Position numbers and translations under genes: made by a program. Positions 55,921 through 64,000 of a stretch of 64,000 nucleotides of DNA are shown here, piece after piece; position 1 is the stretch's first letter, and the number at the start of each line of letters is the position of its first letter. The DNA lies in the NCBI GenBank assembly GCA_949361645.1, contig OX442420.1, positions 3,579,882 to 3,643,881 on the forward strand, read 5' to 3'. Source of the stretch: Spongilla lacustris (taxonomy: Eukaryota; Porifera; Demospongiae; Spongillida; Spongillidae). The notes beneath the pieces are model-generated. The model ran no database searches. It was not told the DNA's origin and saw only the letters and a list, made by a program, of their open reading frames with translations.

Positions 55921-56376
55921 TTAAACTGAGTAGCCCTGCCTTCTTGGAGATTGAGGCATTGGGGATCCCAGTAAGGTGGCATCACGAGGGTCTAGGAACT
56001 GTGCATTGGGTAAAAGCAGCAGCATGTCAGAACTGATGATAGATGGGTCATTGGTGATAACTTCAGTCTTTGCATGGTTCAGCTTTAGGCCAAGCTGCTT
56101 TGATGCCTGCTCAAAAAGCTGAACATCACGGGAGACATCAGCAAGGCTACCCCCAAAGGTGACATCATCCAAATAGCCTAGTATGAGTTCAGCGGTCAGC
56201 TCAGAGATCAGGTTGTGCAGAGTGAGGCAGAAGAGGAGAGGGTCTAGAGGATCTCCATGCTGTACACCTGCAGACAAGATGATCTTGTCTCCCCAAAATA
56301 GGGAAGATGAAGAGGAGTAGGCTGAGTACACCAGGAGATAGAGCTCAGGAAGTAGCTTTTTCACAGCCAACAACAT
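55921..56376 (-). pseudogene. LINE reverse-transcriptase domain, copy 2
   Basis: The frame shows ILSAGVQHGDPLDPLLFCL (QGDPLGP box, degenerate), then LGYLDDVTFGG (the catalytic YxDD-type box, intact YLDD) and LGLKLNHAKTEV (the following K-S/T-E motif). The N-terminal fingers are in another frame upstream. Better preserved around the active site than copy 1, but broken elsewhere. Confidence 0.8.
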
Positions 56377-57100
56377 CTTATCATGTCGGATAGAATTGAA
56401 AAGTCTAGCTTTAGAAGCAGTACGTCAGGTGGTAGAGAGTGCAGGTACTGTCTGGCAGCGTGAACTGCAGCTTCTGCTCCACCCTTGACATTGTATCAAA
56501 ACCTAGCTGCCGTGGGGCGAGTAGAGATGACATGTTATCAGTGACTTTTTTTCCAGCAATCTTTGCAACGTTAACAAGGCGGCGTAAAGTACAGCCAACA
56601 GCAATATAGGCCTTATGCCCCCATCTTACTTTTCCAAAGCAATCAGGTTTGCTCCGAAGAAAAAGGGACGAATAGTGGTAGGAACCTTTCCCTGGATTAC
56701 TAGGCTGGAAAAAAGAGACAAGGCTGTGAGCAGTGATTTACCTCCATTGCCAGCTGAAGGTCCAGTCAGATCCTTGAGATGTTCTAAGACCATCTGGACC
56801 ACCTGCAGAGCCATTGGGGAAAGACCTGATTGCTCTTGCTACTTCCTCTTCAGAGATAGAAAACAAGGTGGATTCATTGTCAGGCAAAGGTGGAATGCAA
56901 TTATCAGGAGGCGGTGCTGGATGCTTTTGGAGGAGGGTGTTGTAGGTGGCGTCATTGAAAGGAGCAAAAGTGTCCTCAGACACACATAACCGAACAGCAC
57001 CAATGAAATCACCTTCCTCAATCTTGGTTGACACATGAGAGGCAAGTTGCATCAGCGGATCACGTGACTTCCATTTGGGCATCTTTGGTCTGGGCAAATA

Positions 57101-57244
57101 TGCTATGGGGTTTTATGTGAGAGTTCACCAAGGTAGCCAAGGAAACGTTGGTAGCAACTCTGGCAGGGACATGAAAAGCACGAGTACCAAAACGGAGAAG
57201 GCGATCCCATGATGCACAGTTATTTGTTGCTACAACTGATGATG
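57101..57244. other. Short spacer
   Basis: Between the LINE copy 2 upstream end and the Roc-like fragment. Nothing recognisable. Confidence 0.4.
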
Positions 57245-57732
57245 TTCATGAGATTCACACAACAGTGTGTTCACCATGAATGGTCCATCAATGATGCTGA
57301 AAAAATCACAGAGCTTTCCTTCCACTTGGGGAAGGTGATATTATACTCAATTTCAACATCATCTGCTTCAGCTTGATCAATATAAATATATGTGTAACCA
57401 ACAGCATAACTCTAGGTCTAGATCCCTTGTATCTCCCTGCCTTGATGAATATAAATGGTTTGCCTGGGTCCAGGCCGATTTCCTGCCTTTGGTAATGTCA
57501 AAGATGACCATGAATACAAAAGTATCAGCACAGTCAATGACCACAGAGTGTGATGTAGAGTACTCACAGTGACCAGCCATGTCATGCACCACTAGGGTAC
57601 CAAATGCATCATGCTCGATGCACTCAATCTTTATTCCAGCTGTTCTCTCTTGATTGGTAGCAGATCTTTTGTGCATGCTAGGGGGTTGATTGCATGCAAC
57701 TTTACCCATTGTCTTTCCAGCCTCTTTGTATC
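57245..57732 (-). pseudogene. Broken Roc-type (Ras-of-complex) GTPase fragment
   Basis: After an acceptor-like CTAACAG the minus strand from 57732 reads GYKEAGKTMGK (P-loop GxxxxGKT), VVHDMAGHCEYSTSHS (DxxG switch II as DMAG) and FVFMVIFDITKG: the order and style of Roc domains in ROCO, DAPK and related proteins. Around 57480 the frame changes, and coding continues in another frame (KPFIFIKAG, PRVMLLVTH) where Roc proteins have LLVGTH..D. A third frame supplies EYNITFPKWKESSVIF. No donor joins these frames, so I read it as a frameshifted relic. An undetected intron or sequence error is possible. Confidence 0.55.
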
Positions 57733-58166
57733 CTGTTAGATACAGAATGACAGAAGATATAGAAACCATTTAAGTAGATGCTGCATTGTTAAAAAAAAAT
57801 TGTACAATTTTTCAATCGGATATCTTTAAATATCGAATATTTCCCTTTGTCTTATTATTTTCTCATGCATCTAATATTTAAGTTGCATTGCCTCTATGTA
57901 TTCATATGGTTGTGTTATTAGCATTGGCAAGATTAATCTTTTTCTTTGCATTTAACTATATGTATCTCCCAATTAATAGTAGAGTTAGAGTGCCTGTCTC
58001 ACTACCAAGAGGCTACTCCTATTGATGTCCATAACAATGGGATGCATTATATTTTGCATCTCAAATGCAAATATCAAGCAAAACAAGTCACCAATGAACA
58101 CGCTGTTTCCACCTGTTCTCAAAACCGTACCACTTGCCTGCATGTGAGAACTTTATGTGCAGCAAA

Positions 58167-58424
58167 AGTTGAAAAGAATAATTGAAATCAACATACATGT
58201 ACAACGCACTTGTCATTATGGAAGCAGTACATCACATGACGTACAACATTACATGTTACATGTATAGATGTACTTGCATACAACATTACATGTTACATGT
58301 ATATATGTACTTGCAAGTACATATATACATGTAACATGTAATGTTGTACGTCATATGATGTACTGCTTCCATAATGACAAGTGCGTTGTACATGTATGTT
58401 AATTTCAATTATTCTTTTCAACTT
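58167..58424. mobile_element. 258-bp near-perfect palindrome
   Basis: The right arm (about 58313-58424) is the complement of the left arm, which carries an extra direct repeat of about 38 bp (ACAACATTACATGTTACATG and neighbours occurs twice, near 58226 and 58264). There is no spacer to speak of: the centre is a GTACTTGCAAGTAC self-complementary word at 58308-58321. Non-coding. Confidence 0.8.
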
Positions 58425-58439
58425 TCTATTGTGTAACCC

Positions 58440-58890
58440 ACCTAGCAACACCTCTCACTTATATAAACTCAAAATGGCTGCCAAGTACAAAACCCTTTGA
58501 GGTCCTTAGGGGTTATTAATAATCAACTTTTTTATTTTGTAAAAAGGTGTAGTTTAATTCTGCACTTTATGTGGTAAAATAAAAAAATATGAATATCAAC
58601 CTTCTTGACATAGTAATTATGCAAATTGCGATATAGACCCATCTTTTGTTTAACCCTTTCCTTTCCCACCAAAATGCATATCATAGATGGATTCTAGACA
58701 TCATGGCCTCTGATTTGATACCCAACATGTAACTGTGCTCATAATGTGGATGGAGTTATAGCTTTGCAAAGTTGAGATTATGAGCAAACTAATCAATTAT
58801 TCATCGTTGCGTACCGCGTAAACGATTAAGGTTATTAACTTGAATGATTGAAAAATGTCAACTTATATGAAGACCAACATGTATGTAAAG
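58440..58890. repeat. Diverged relative of the 39357-42258 inverted-repeat arm
   Basis: Compared with the right arm (41765-42190), several words occur in the same order and spacing: GGTGTAG.TTT, TTTAACCCTTT, GATTTGATACC, AATTATTCAT, and CG.AAACGATTAA/CGTAAACCATTAA. Overall similarity is low, so this is an old member of the same element family. Only one arm is visible. Confidence 0.45.
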
Positions 58891-58894
58891 TTTG

Positions 58895-59260
58895 AATCGA
58901 ATTTGAAAAATGAGGTGCAATTGCCTTCCTGCATTGATGTGAATTGACCCGGGCTTGACCTTCTAACTCGGGAACCCAACCCTGGGCCAGCGTCCTGGCT
59001 TGGTACGCAGGTCACCCAGATGGTGGCCAGTGCCACCAACTGGTGCTTGTCTCCCCCCACATGACGCATGGCTTGGCCATAGGGACTCCCAACTGGTGAT
59101 CTGCGCCACTCACGGGAGCTCCCCACGGCCAACAGTTCGGGGTTGGCAGGGTCACAGCTCAGGGGGGTTCTCGCTCTGACCCCCTATTCTCGCCAATCAG
59201 TCAACTGAGTGTGTTGGACAGAAGCAATTGTAGCTGAGGAGCTAGGGGCTGGGTGCATAC
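58895..59260 (-). repeat. GC-rich block, possible dispersed repeat
   Basis: A 0.35-kb segment much richer in GC than its surroundings. The minus strand is open for 89 codons (59132-58863; VGGDKHQLVALATIWVTCV). I recall similar peptides from repetitive sequence of other invertebrates but cannot name a family. No second copy occurs in this window. Confidence 0.35.
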
Positions 59261-59295
59261 ACCTACTTAGCGTGGGGAAGTACTAGGCTTGGTAA

Positions 59296-59545
59296 TTAAT
59301 GTGTTAGTGTGTGTGTTAGTGTGTGTATGTGTGTACACATGTGTGTATGTATGTACATGTGTGCATGTGTGTACACATGTGTGCATGTTTGTACAAATGT
59401 GTTGTGTACAAATGTGTTGTGTACACATATGTATGTGTGCCGTTTGTGTGTGTTAGAGTATGTATTAGTGTGTGTGCATTGTGTGTACACGTGTGTGTTA
59501 GTGTGTGTGTGTATGTAAACATGTGCGTGCCTGTGTATGTTTAGT
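59296..59545. repeat. (TG)n-rich microsatellite
   Basis: GTGTGTATG-type simple sequence with ACATG interruptions on the plus strand. The ORFs on both strands here are translation of the repeat and are not genes. Confidence 0.9.
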
Positions 59546-59819
59546 AGGGGATGGAGTTGGTAGTAGGAATGTTAAATACTAAACCATCTGGTCATGTGTC
59601 AAGCACAGATCCTGCATGCTTGATATATAGAACCAGTGTGAGTCTAGAATATGCACACCTTGATCTGAGACCCTGACAAGGTCATTATGGAAGGGCCCAA
59701 AAACATGTATATGTTGTATACACATGTATACATTCACGCATATACATATGAATATATACATGCATATAATGAACTCATGAACCAAATGCACACATATATG
59801 TTCACACTGACAAACATGC

Positions 59820-59873
59820 ACACACACGCGCACGCGCACACACACACACACACACACACAGAAACACACACAC
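59820..59873. repeat. (CA)n microsatellite
   Basis: A CA run with CG and AAA interruptions. Open frames over it are artefacts. Confidence 0.9.
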
Positions 59874-60329
59874 GCTGGATGTAGCCAGAGATAATTATCT
59901 CTGATGTAGCCTGACCCTTGGTGTCTACTACTTCAGAAAAGGTTAGTCCTAGTACGCATACAATGTATTATATTTAGACAACCACAAATTATTCTTACTG
60001 TATAGCAAAACTGCATTCATGGCTTACCTTGCAGTGGTGACTCCATCCCACCCGACGTCTACGCAACTTGCGGCTTTTTGGCTGCACACATCATCACTGG
60101 AACTGTATAGATGATTCAGGTTCAAATGTGCGCAATTCATCGCTAGAGCTCTATTTTTCCTAGCACGTGTGAACGTACATTTTAGCCAGACCTCCGACCA
60201 ACCAGATACGCTATCCCTCTGTGATTTCTTTGTTTTGAACTTCGGAACGCGTAGGCATCTTTTAGAATTAGTAGCCTACTATTATTAAAAATAGCTACAT
60301 GTGTGCAAAGAATTACGCCCTCGGATCGG

Positions 60330-60480
60330 TAGAATGTAATTAGCATAGTTATACACAGTTATACAAAATGTGTATAACAACTGTGGTTTTTTGATTAGCA
60401 CACACTGCTATTATACACAGTTATACACAATTATATGCTACTTGTATAACATTAATGTTATACAAATGAGTATAACAACA
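60330..60480. repeat. Inverted TTATACA repeats
   Basis: Alternating GTTATACA and TGTATAAC words form several nested hairpins over about 150 bp. Non-coding; possibly the end of an unlabelled MITE. Confidence 0.5.
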
Positions 60481-60559
60481 CAGTGATACAGAATATGGTG
60501 TCGCTGATGATAACGCTAAAAATAACAATATTCTGAAGGCTCACTACTTCTAGTAGAAC

Positions 60560-60943
60560 ACGATATAAAAAATAAGATTGGTGATGTAGGATTTGTATAG
60601 ATAGCATTTGAGTAAAGAGGAAGGAAACAAGGAAATACGGAAATTATACAGCAATTGAGTAAAAAGGAAGGAAACAAGGAATTACGGATATTATGCATTC
60701 ATTAAATTATAAATTTACCTACCTAAACTGTACATGTACATTTAGCACTTTCAGGCAGGTAGATTTGCTAAATAATGTAGGTCTGTAATATTTATAATTT
60801 AATGAATGCATAATATCCGTAATTCCTTGTTTCCTTCCTTTTTACTCAATTGCTGTATAATTTCCGTAATTCCTTGTTTCCTTCCTCTTTACTCAATTGC
60901 TATCTATACAAATCCTACATCACCAATTTTATTTTTATATCTT
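60560..60943. mobile_element. 384-bp palindrome (foldback MITE) with duplicated inner block
   Basis: Arms of about 170 bp pair almost perfectly (GATATAAAAAATAAGATTGG at the left end). Within each arm the block AAAGGAAGGAAACAAGGAA occurs twice in tandem. The shared GGAAGGAAACAAGG core and similar length class link it to the palindrome at 29543-29833. The overlapping ORFs of each arm are mirror artefacts. Confidence 0.8.
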
Positions 60944-61364
60944 GTTTCACTCCTTTTTTTTTCCCTGGCGGGTTCCCCCATGTACTTATACATTGCATGC
61001 ATGAGCACAAATGTAGGAGGAAGGGGAATCTTGGAATACAACCCATTGCATCACATACATCACAGCAGTATGCACAATTGTTCTGCTCACTTGCTATCAT
61101 CATTAAATCACATCACAATCAAATAATTTCCTTTAAACAGTTAATGTCTTTGAATTGGCATGTGACTGGAAGGCGAGGGGATCCCTAAGCAAAGTAGTAG
61201 CATAGGAGAGGAGGAATTAGTAGTGAAGTCACAATATATAATGTGAGCTCAAACCATAAATGCCCTTCCCATGGCTCCAACCAGAGCATTCTAAACTGAC
61301 ATAGCCCACACCTGGCCACACGAATCTCCATCACAACTATCCTCACAGGATTCAAAGTTCTCAC

Positions 61365-62415
61365 CTCTTGACTGAAGGTACTCATATGTTCTTCAAAGCC
61401 AGTAGTGAAGGCATCAGGAATAATCGCCATAAATGTCTGTCCTTGATGTGAGTACATGTACATGATCAGAGCAATTGGCCATTCACACAAAAGATGCTTA
61501 CTAGATTGCCTGCCGATTATTTCGAATACTGATCCTCTTCATACAATAAACAAGCGCGTGCTTTTGCTTTGCTAAAACTTAAAGGTCGTTCTTTTAATAG
61601 GGCTACTAGCTCTCACTTTCAGACGTGTTCCGCTCGTCTTTTAGAAGAGAATGGAGAAAGGAGGGAAGGGGGAGGGAAGGGGGTGAGGAGAGAGGACAGA
61701 GGAGGGAAGGGGAAAGGAGAGAGGGGGGAAAGGAGAGAGGGGGGAAAGGAGAGAGGGGGGAAAGGAGAGAGGAGGGAAGAGGGAGAGGAGAGAAGGGGGA
61801 GAGGAGGGAAGAGGGAGAGGAGAGAAGGGGGAGAGGAGAGAGGAGAGAAGGGGGAGAGGAGAGAAGAGGGAAAGGGGAGATGAGGGGAAGGGAGAAGAGA
61901 ATGGAGAGAAGGAGAAGGGCGAAGAGGAAGGGTAGGAGAGAAGAGAAGATGAGACAGGAGGGAAGAGGAGGGGGATAGCTAGCACAACACCGCTTGGCAA
62001 CATATCCATGAGACATGGCACACACATTTAAACACAAACAGTCACATACACCCACCTTTTTGGAGTGGTTCACCCCCATCCTGGTGGGATGGTGTTCCAT
62101 TTTCCATCACCATTGCAGCTTGAATAAGCAGCACCTGATTTGCTCTGGTGGGGACCACTATAGAGGACACGCATTTGTGGAGGACATTCCCGTTACCATT
62201 GAACAAAACTCACTTATAAATGGTCCTACCAACAGGTCATCTTGCTTACATGAGGGGGGGGGGGGGGGGGTGGGGGTGGGGAGGGGCGCAAATATAGTAA
62301 TATTCCCTCGTTGTATGTTGGGTAGCTCACCTGTACACGTCACCCATGGCCAACCAATGCCAAATTCTTTGGCCTTAATAGCGAAGGCCAGTTGCATGCA
62401 GTGGTTTCCCACTTT
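61365..62415 (-). pseudogene. Decayed Ldh_2-family malate/lactate dehydrogenase gene
   Basis: This NAD(P)-dependent oxidoreductase family is distinct from the classical LDH/MDH fold. In gene order: exon-like 62415-62331 (AFAIKAKEFGIGW, donor GTGAGC); 62190-62110 with GMSSTNACP and, one frame over, VVPTRANQVLL, which the family has as one run (GMSFTN.SPL..PTRA); and exon 61441-61365 (GQTFMAIIPDAFTTGFEEH, donor GTGAGA), the C-terminal GQ.F.AI.PD.F motif. The exon with the catalytic S-N-H-x-G motif is missing between the first two pieces, and the long central part is replaced by a polypurine tract. With the frameshift, this argues for a pseudogene or an intact gene elsewhere. Confidence 0.65.
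61650..61975. repeat. Polypurine tract, about 325 bp
   Basis: The plus strand is almost wholly G and A in irregular GGAGAGGAGAGAAGGGG units, the minus strand all C and T. ORFs in every frame here are low-complexity artefacts. Such mirror-like polypurine tracts can adopt triplex (H-DNA) structure; that is general knowledge, not shown here. Confidence 0.9.
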
Positions 62416-62899
62416 CACGCTATCCTTCTTACTGCATTCATGCTAGCCTATCGATCCTTCTAACATTTGGTATCGGCTTAACCCGCTTTGTAGCAGCGTC
62501 CAATTGTTTTTTTGTTTTTTTTTTCCACGTGAACGGTGTTTCGGAGCTTCATCGCTCGACTCGTCAGCACAACCACAACTGTCAGTGTCATAATTTAACT
62601 GGCAATATTATTTGCACTATGCCAGCTCCCTCCCATTACAGAATCATCTGTCTCTGTGAAGGCTTGGTGTATAGGTTGTGTTATGTCTTGGGTTGCTTGG
62701 TGCATCTGGTTGGTAGTGCGGAGCTATGCCTCTATGCTGAGTGCATTATTTGCCAGGATGTATGCTGGTTCTTGCCGACGCTAGGCCTGGGGACCAAGCT
62801 GCGGCCATGTTAGGCCTGGGGACCAGGTACTTAAAGGGGGGGGGGGTAACAAGTGGTGGTGATATTAGGCATCAGTACTGACAAACCACCTCCTGCATC
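62416..62899. other. Spacer with no supported gene
   Basis: It contains a duplicated TAGGCCTGGGGACCA word (62783 and 62813), similar to the GGGGACC ends of the MITE at 16996, and a short G run near 62837. The ORF at 62529-62813 has no recognisable motif. Confidence 0.4.
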
Positions 62900-64000
62900 A
62901 GTACATAGCTAAGTACAGTGGACCATGTACACAGCTAAGTACAGTGGACCATGTACACAGCTAAGTACAGTGGACCATGTACACAGCTAAGTACAGTGGA
63001 CCATGTACATAGCTAAGTACAGTGGACCATGTACATAGCTGAGTACAGTGGACCACGTACACAGCTAAGTACAGTGGACCATGCGCATAGCTAAGTACAG
63101 TGGACCATGTACACAGCTAAGTACAGTGGACCATGTACACAGCTAAGTACAGTGGACCATGTACACAGCTAAGTACAGTGGACCATGTACACAGCTAAGT
63201 ACAGTGGACCATGTGCATAGCTAAGTACAGTGGACCATGTACATAGCTGAGTACAGTGGACCACGTACACAGCTAAGTACAGTGGACCATGCGCATAGCT
63301 AAGTACAGTGGACCATGTACATAGCTGAGTACAGTGGACCACGTACACAGCTAAGTACAGTGGACCATGCGCATAGCTAAGTACAGTGGACCATGTACAC
63401 AGCTAAGTACAGTGGACCATGTACACAGCTAAGTACAGTGGACCATGTACACAGCTAAGTACAGTGGACCATGTACACAGCTAAGTACAGTGGACCATGT
63501 ACACAGCTAAGTACAGTGGACCATGTACATAGCTAAGTACAGTGGACCATGTACACAGCTAAGTACAGTGGACCATGTACATAGCTAAGTACAGTAGACC
63601 ATGTGCATAGCTAAGTACAGTGGACCATGTGCATAGCTAAGTACAGTGGACCATGTGCATAGCTAAGTACAGTGGACCATGTACATAGCTAAGTACAGTG
63701 GACCATGTACATAGCTAAGTACAGTGGACCATGTGCATAGCTAAGTACAGTGGACCATGTACATAGCTAAGTACAGTGGACCATGTACATAGCTAAGTAC
63801 AGTGGACCATGTACACAGCTAAGTACACTGGACCATGTACACAGCTAAGTACAGTAGACCATGTGCATTGCATAGCTAAGTACAGTGGACCATGTGCATA
63901 GCTAAGTACAGTGGACCATGTACATAGCTAAGTACAGTGGACCATGTACACAGCTAAGTACAGTAGACCATGTGCATAGCTAAGTACAGTAGACCATGTG
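62900..64000. repeat. 26-bp minisatellite, about 42 copies, open at the window end
   Basis: The unit is TACACAGCTAAGTACAGTGG plus ACCATG. Variants change a few positions: TACATAG or GCATAG for TACACAG, GCTGAG for GCTAAG, CCACG for CCATG, GTAGACC for GTGGACC. One unit near 63868 has a 4-bp insertion. The variant trio GCTGAGTAC, then CCACGTAC, then CCATGCGC occurs three times (from 63041, 63249 and 63327: 8 units and 3 units apart), showing duplication of multi-unit blocks. The array continues beyond the window. Confidence 0.95.

Larger units (their letters stand above)
53784..57100 (-). mobile_element. LINE retrotransposon, decayed copy 2, split by an insertion
   Basis: Minus-strand order: an upstream domain (57097-56738: IEEGDFIGAVRLCVSEDTF, ISEEEVARAIRSFPNGSAGG), the reverse transcriptase (56376-55921), a post-RT region (55568-55386: QKAWDTPFVEAVSAALLDQ, ASRKESGAWL), a zinc-finger-like piece (about 55385-55293: TIRVAVGLRLGVALCRP) and the C-terminal part (54252-53784: RHGLSCRF, HHYRHAALNEIFHRAL, LEPTGLDRSDGKRSDG). 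An insertion of about 1.04 kb separates the last two. Many frameshifts exist, so it is inactive. Confidence 0.8.

Noticed and set aside
57245..57732. A functional single-exon GTPase gene
   Set aside because: The frame changes twice without splice sites, and the guanine-specificity N/TKxD motif is not found in order.
59296..59545. Cys/Val-rich and Thr/His-rich ORFs
   Set aside because: Translations of TG/CA simple repeats.
61569..62100. Arg/Gly/Glu-rich and Ser/Pro/Leu-rich ORFs
   Set aside because: They lie in the polypurine tract and are open in several frames only because stop codons are rare in such DNA.
62900..64000. CRISPR array
   Set aside because: The repeats are directly abutting 26-bp units without unique spacers, the genome is eukaryotic, and no cas gene is present. 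It is a minisatellite.
1..64000. tRNA or rRNA genes
   Set aside because: I scanned for the T-loop GGTTCRANYC word and for rRNA-like blocks and saw no candidate with a matching acceptor stem. A covariance-model search would be decisive.

Overview
The window is eukaryotic and almost certainly from an invertebrate animal. Both well-resolved genes are split into many short exons with GT-AG introns, one encodes an animal-type receptor with Ig, FN3 and tyrosine-kinase-fold domains, and the rest is dense with animal-type transposons (LINEs, gypsy-type LTR elements, hAT and Mutator-like elements, palindromic MITEs). A sponge or another early-branching marine animal is my best guess, from the compact genes, the element families and the very frequent ACATGT words. 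That is inference. No bacterial operon, CRISPR array, rRNA or tRNA was seen.

Layout. 1-1638: downstream of the first gene, no gene seen. 1639-7168 (minus): a complete 17-exon receptor whose reconstructed frame closes exactly (2535 nt, 844 residues). It has a signal peptide, Ig-like and FN3-like domains, one membrane span and a tyrosine-kinase-like domain whose HRD and DFG aspartates are both replaced, so it is a predicted pseudokinase. 7169-16541: no host gene; MITEs, homopolymers, and two foldback elements whose arms carry 15-bp tandem repeats (11.95-13.03 kb and about 14.99-16.1 kb). 16542-25927 (minus): TYW4/LCMT2, the wybutosine tRNA methyltransferase/beta-propeller protein, in 14 resolved exons with only the short first exon uncertain; its introns hold MITEs, a LINE fragment and a helicase fragment.

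25.9-45.8 kb is mostly mobile DNA: two decayed copies of one LTR-type retroelement, foldback palindromes, a decayed repeat-protein gene, a hypothetical two-part gene at 33.8-35.5 kb, a TIR element with a 6-bp target duplication, a hAT MITE with an exact 8-bp duplication, a Mutator-like element with a 10-bp duplication carrying a RecQ-like helicase fragment, and a 4.6-kb hAT-type insertion full of nested palindromes that splits the second retroelement copy. 45.8-57.1 kb: two decayed LINEs of one clade with unassigned ORFs between them. 57.2-64 kb: a broken Roc-GTPase fragment, palindromes, microsatellites, a decayed Ldh_2-family dehydrogenase gene beside a 0.3-kb polypurine tract, and a 26-bp minisatellite that runs off the window end.

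The two host genes look independent: one a cell-surface receptor, the other a tRNA-modification enzyme. Everything else is best read as a transposon landscape in which elements have repeatedly landed in one another.
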